Origin: Acidimicrobiaceae bacterium | GTDB taxonomy: Bacteria; Actinomycetota; Acidimicrobiia; Acidimicrobiales; RAAP-2 | Direction of reading: 5' to 3' | Length of the DNA: 40,980 bases | Assembly: GCA_003161255.1 (NCBI GenBank) | Contig: PMOQ01000034.1 | Location: forward strand, 68,018-108,997 | Shown here: one piece after another, positions 38,839 through 40,980 of the stretch | Layout: every line of letters starts with the position of its first letter | Numbering within the stretch: position 1 is the stretch's first letter | Program-made: the position numbers and the translations under genes | Notes under the pieces: model-generated | What the model saw: only the letters and a program-made list of their open reading frames with translations | Told to the model about the DNA's origin: nothing | Database searches by the model: none

Positions 38839-39183
38839 ATGGGACCATCGGAGGTGAACGGCCCGGGAGACTCGAAGCAGCCGATCACCGTCCTGTTCGA
38901 CCGCGTGCTCGTGCAGGTGACGCAGTCCGATGGGGAACGCCGGTCGCGGGCGGGCATCCTCATCCCCGCGACCGCACAGGTGTCGAGGCGGCTGGTCTGG
39001 GCCGAGACCGTCGCCGTCGGCCCCCACGTCCGGGCCGTGAAGATCGGCGACAAGGTCCTGTTCAACCCCGAGGACCGTTTCGAGGTCGAGGTTCAGGGCG
39101 ACGAGTTCGTGATCCTGCGGGAGCGGGACATCCACGCGGTGGCGTCCGAACGCAACGACAGCGGGACCGGGTTGTATCTGTGA
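38839..39183 (+). CDS. GroES-family (Cpn10) protein without adjacent groEL
   Basis: A 114-aa protein with the Cpn10 fold: ITVLFDRVLVQV, RSRAGILIPATAQ (mobile-loop region), VWAETVAVGPHVRAVKIGDKVLFNPEDRFEVEV, FVILRERDIHAVAS. The segment ERRSRAGILIPATA matches an actinobacterial Cpn10-like group I recall as separate from the groES-groEL locus. The C-terminus GTGLYL extends past the usual length of about 95. No groEL follows, so it may be a second, non-classical co-chaperonin; role inferred only. Confidence 0.82.
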   Translation: MGPSEVNGPGDSKQPITVLFDRVLVQVTQSDGERRSRAGILIPATAQVSRRLVWAETVAVGPHVRAVKIGDKVLFNPEDRFEVEVQGDEFVILRERDIHAVASERNDSGTGLYL

Positions 39184-39226
39184 GCGCGACCCAGGGCCAC
39201 CGGTCATCGGGCCGATCGGAGCTCCC

Positions 39227-40840
39227 ATGGCCGAGGCCGCGCGCCGGCTCGGCCATCTTCGCTTGAGCGTCGCGGTCGGCGAGGAGCCGAACGCCGGCGC
39301 CGCCGACGCGCCCGGAGGCTTGCCGTTTTCGCCCACACTCGGCGAGTTCCGACTCCTGGCCGGTGACCACCGCATGCTCCCGGTCTGGAGTGAGGTCGTT
39401 GCCGACACCCTCACGCCGGTGGCGGCCTTCTTGAACGTGGTCGGCGACGGGCCCGGGTTCCTCCTCGAGTCGGTTGAGGGAGGGGAGCGCTGGGGCCGCT
39501 TCAGCTTCGTCGGAAGGGCCCCCCTGGCGACGCTCGTCGCACGAGGGATCGACGTGACCGCGTCCGGCCCGCTGGCCGTGCCGCTCGGCGACGGAGGGGT
39601 GCTGGCCGCTCTCGAGGCGCTGCTCGACACCTACCGCTCGCCGGCCATCGAGGGCCTGCCGCCGTTGTTCGCCGGTGTGGTCGGCTACCTCGGCTACGAC
39701 GTCGTGCGCGAGGTGGAGCACCTGCCCAACGTGCCGACCGACGACCAGGGGTTCCCGGACGCCGGCCTGGCCGTCATCGGCCAGCTCTGCGCGTTCGACC
39801 ACTGGCGTCAGCGCATCGTGCTGGTCGACAACGTGGTGACCGACCCGGCCTGGACATCTGCTGAAACCGAGGATGCCTATCGAAACGCCTGCCGACGCGT
39901 CGAACAGTTGGCCGCCGATTGCATGCGACCGACGGCGTCGTTCCCGATCGCGCCACCCGACGGCCAGGCGCCGGTCGAGGACATCGGGCGAACGATGACG
40001 AGCCGGCGGTTCCAGGACGCCGTCGCGGTGGCCAAGGAGCACATCGAGGCGGGCGACATCTTCCAGGTCGTGCTGTCGCAGCGCTACGACGTCGAGCTCG
40101 GGGCCGACCCCTTCGAGGTCTACCGGTGCCTTCGACTCCTCAACCCGAGCCCGTATCTGTACTTCTTGCGGTTCGACGAGGTGACCGTGGTGGGGTCCTC
40201 GCCCGAGCCGATGGTGCGCCTGCGCGACGGGGTGGTCATCTCCCGGCCGATCGCGGGGTCCCGGCCCCGGGGCCGCACGGCGAGCGAGGACGAGCTGGCC
40301 GCCGGGCAACTGATCGAGGACCCGAAGGAGCTGGCCGAACACGTCATGCTCGTCGACCTGGCCCGCAACGACGTCGGACGGGTGGTCGAGTTCGGGACCG
40401 AGAAGGTCGACGAGTTCATGACCGTCGAGCGCTACAGCCACATCATGCACCTGACCTCGCAGGTGACCGGGACGCTGCGCGCGGACCGGGGCCCGATCGA
40501 CGTGCTGCGGGCGACGCTGCCCGCGGGGACCCTCTCGGGCGCCCCGAAGGTCAGGGCGATGGAGATCATCGACGAGCTCGAGCCGACCAAGCGGGGCATC
40601 TACGGCGGCGTGATCGGCTATCTCGACTTCTCGGGCAACCTCGACACGGCGATCGCGATCCGCACGATGATCATCGGCCCCGACGGGCGCGCCTCGGTGC
40701 AGGCGGGCGCCGGCATCGTCGCCGACAGCGATCCCGAGACCGAGGACGCCGAGTGCATGCACAAGGCGGCCGCGCTGCTGGCCGCGCTGGCTGCGGCCCG
40801 GCACATGGCCCGGGCCCGACGGGCCCGAGCGCCGTCATGA
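39227..40840 (+). CDS. trpE: Anthranilate synthase component I
   Basis: A 537-aa chorismate-binding enzyme making anthranilate in tryptophan synthesis. The feedback motif FLLESVEGGERWGRFSFVG is at the N-terminus. The catalytic half has SQRYDVEL, SSPEPMVRLRDG, RPIAGSRPRGRT, LVDLARNDVGRVV, LPAGTLSGAPKVRAME, EPTKRGIYGGVIGYLDF, and QAGAGIVADSDPE. GGAG is 7 nt before the ATG. No trpG is adjacent; the next gene overlaps its stop (ATGA) and is a YgfZ-like protein, so the glutaminase subunit must be elsewhere. Confidence 0.95.
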   Translation: MAEAARRLGHLRLSVAVGEEPNAGAADAPGGLPFSPTLGEFRLLAGDHRMLPVWSEVVADTLTPVAAFLNVVGDGPGFLLESVEGGERWGRFSFVGRAPLATLVARGIDVTASGPLAVPLGDGGVLAALEALLDTYRSPAIEGLPPLFAGVVGYLGYDVVREVEHLPNVPTDDQGFPDAGLAVIGQLCAFDHWRQRIVLVDNVVTDPAWTSAETEDAYRNACRRVEQLAADCMRPTASFPIAPPDGQAPVEDIGRTMTSRRFQDAVAVAKEHIEAGDIFQVVLSQRYDVELGADPFEVYRCLRLLNPSPYLYFLRFDEVTVVGSSPEPMVRLRDGVVISRPIAGSRPRGRTASEDELAAGQLIEDPKELAEHVMLVDLARNDVGRVVEFGTEKVDEFMTVERYSHIMHLTSQVTGTLRADRGPIDVLRATLPAGTLSGAPKVRAMEIIDELEPTKRGIYGGVIGYLDFSGNLDTAIAIRTMIIGPDGRASVQAGAGIVADSDPETEDAECMHKAAALLAALAAARHMARARRARAPS

Positions 40841-40980
40841 CCGGCACCCTCGACGAGGACTACCGCCGGCTGCGCACCGAGGTTGCCGCGTACCACCTCG
40901 CCCGTGATGTCGTCCGCGTCGAGGGCCCCGACGCGGCCTCGTATCTCCAGGGCCAGTGCAGCCAGGATCTCGACCCGCTC
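40837..40980 (+). CDS. YgfZ/GcvT-like folate-binding protein (3' end outside window)
   Basis: Only the first 48 codons are inside the window. The visible N-terminus, LARDVVRVEGPDAASYLQGQCSQDLDPL, matches the start of YgfZ/GcvT T-domain proteins (usual: RVSGPDALGFLQGQLTQDV). YgfZ supports iron-sulfur enzymes and tRNA modification in E. coli. The ATG overlaps the trpE stop as ATGA. Whether it is YgfZ or an aminomethyltransferase cannot be decided from this piece. Confidence 0.7.
   Translation, partial: MTGTLDEDYRRLRTEVAAYHLARDVVRVEGPDAASYLQGQCSQDLDPL

Noticed and set aside
1-40980. CRISPR array, phage, tRNA/rRNA genes or intact transposon
   Set aside because: I saw no regularly spaced repeats, no integrase or transposase reading frame and no cloverleaf-like sequence in this window.

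Overview
The window looks like chromosome from a high-GC actinobacterium, most likely a deep-branching, Acidimicrobiia-like lineage. The grounds are strong G/C bias at third codon positions, a mycothiol synthase (mycothiol is actinobacterial), a polyprenol-phosphate-mannose synthase, a menaquinone branch, and many genes with a TANNNT-type -10 box only 6-9 nt before the start codon, as expected for leaderless transcripts. The class assignment is inference; no rRNA, tRNA or marker phylogeny is available here.

Layout. 1-6.8 kb (+): end of rarA, then alaS-ruvX-mltG with overlapping starts and stops, a solitary VapB-like antitoxin, and aroE. 6.8-11 kb: an MscS channel (-) and a RodA-type SEDS protein (+) diverge from a 20-bp gap; a bifunctional-nuclease-domain gene follows and meets a second SEDS gene (-) head-on at a shared CTAG stop. 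11-15.9 kb: polyphosphate kinase, a GNAT acetyltransferase, a flippase-like membrane protein (-) and a polyprenol-phosphate mannosyltransferase. 16-18.2 kb: an OmpR-type two-component system. 18.2-20.7 kb (-): MaoC-like dehydratase, menG and an isochorismate synthase. 20.8-24.4 kb: small membrane protein, VIT-type transporter, mycothiol synthase, endonuclease III, and a VapBC-like pair whose toxin has lost catalytic acids. 24.5-26.3 kb: class III adenylate cyclase, a small coiled-coil protein and a DUF202 protein.

26.3-36.7 kb carries hisD-hisC-hisB-hisH, tightly overlapped, then about 5.2 kb of compositionally different, mostly opposite-strand genes (VOC protein, methyltransferase, cation diffusion facilitator, two SRPBCC proteins, ArsR regulator, a broken DUF318 permease and a secreted DUF3558-like protein), then hisA-hisF behind a new promoter-like box. 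I read this as a histidine operon split by an acquired island. 36.7-41 kb: a second VOC protein, a cupin, an alpha/beta hydrolase, a stand-alone GroES-like protein, trpE, and the start of a YgfZ/GcvT-like gene.

Housekeeping modules cover translation (alaS), DNA repair (rarA, ruvX, nth), wall and envelope assembly (mltG, two SEDS proteins, Ppm), aromatic and histidine biosynthesis (aroE, trpE, his) and menaquinone synthesis. The most notable observations are the split his operon, the apparently bidirectional leaderless promoter between mscS and rodA, the vapBC locus with a degenerate toxin but an intact repeat-bearing promoter, and the pseudogene and short repeats inside the island. I did not find a clear CRISPR array, phage, intact insertion sequence or a multi-gene defence system.
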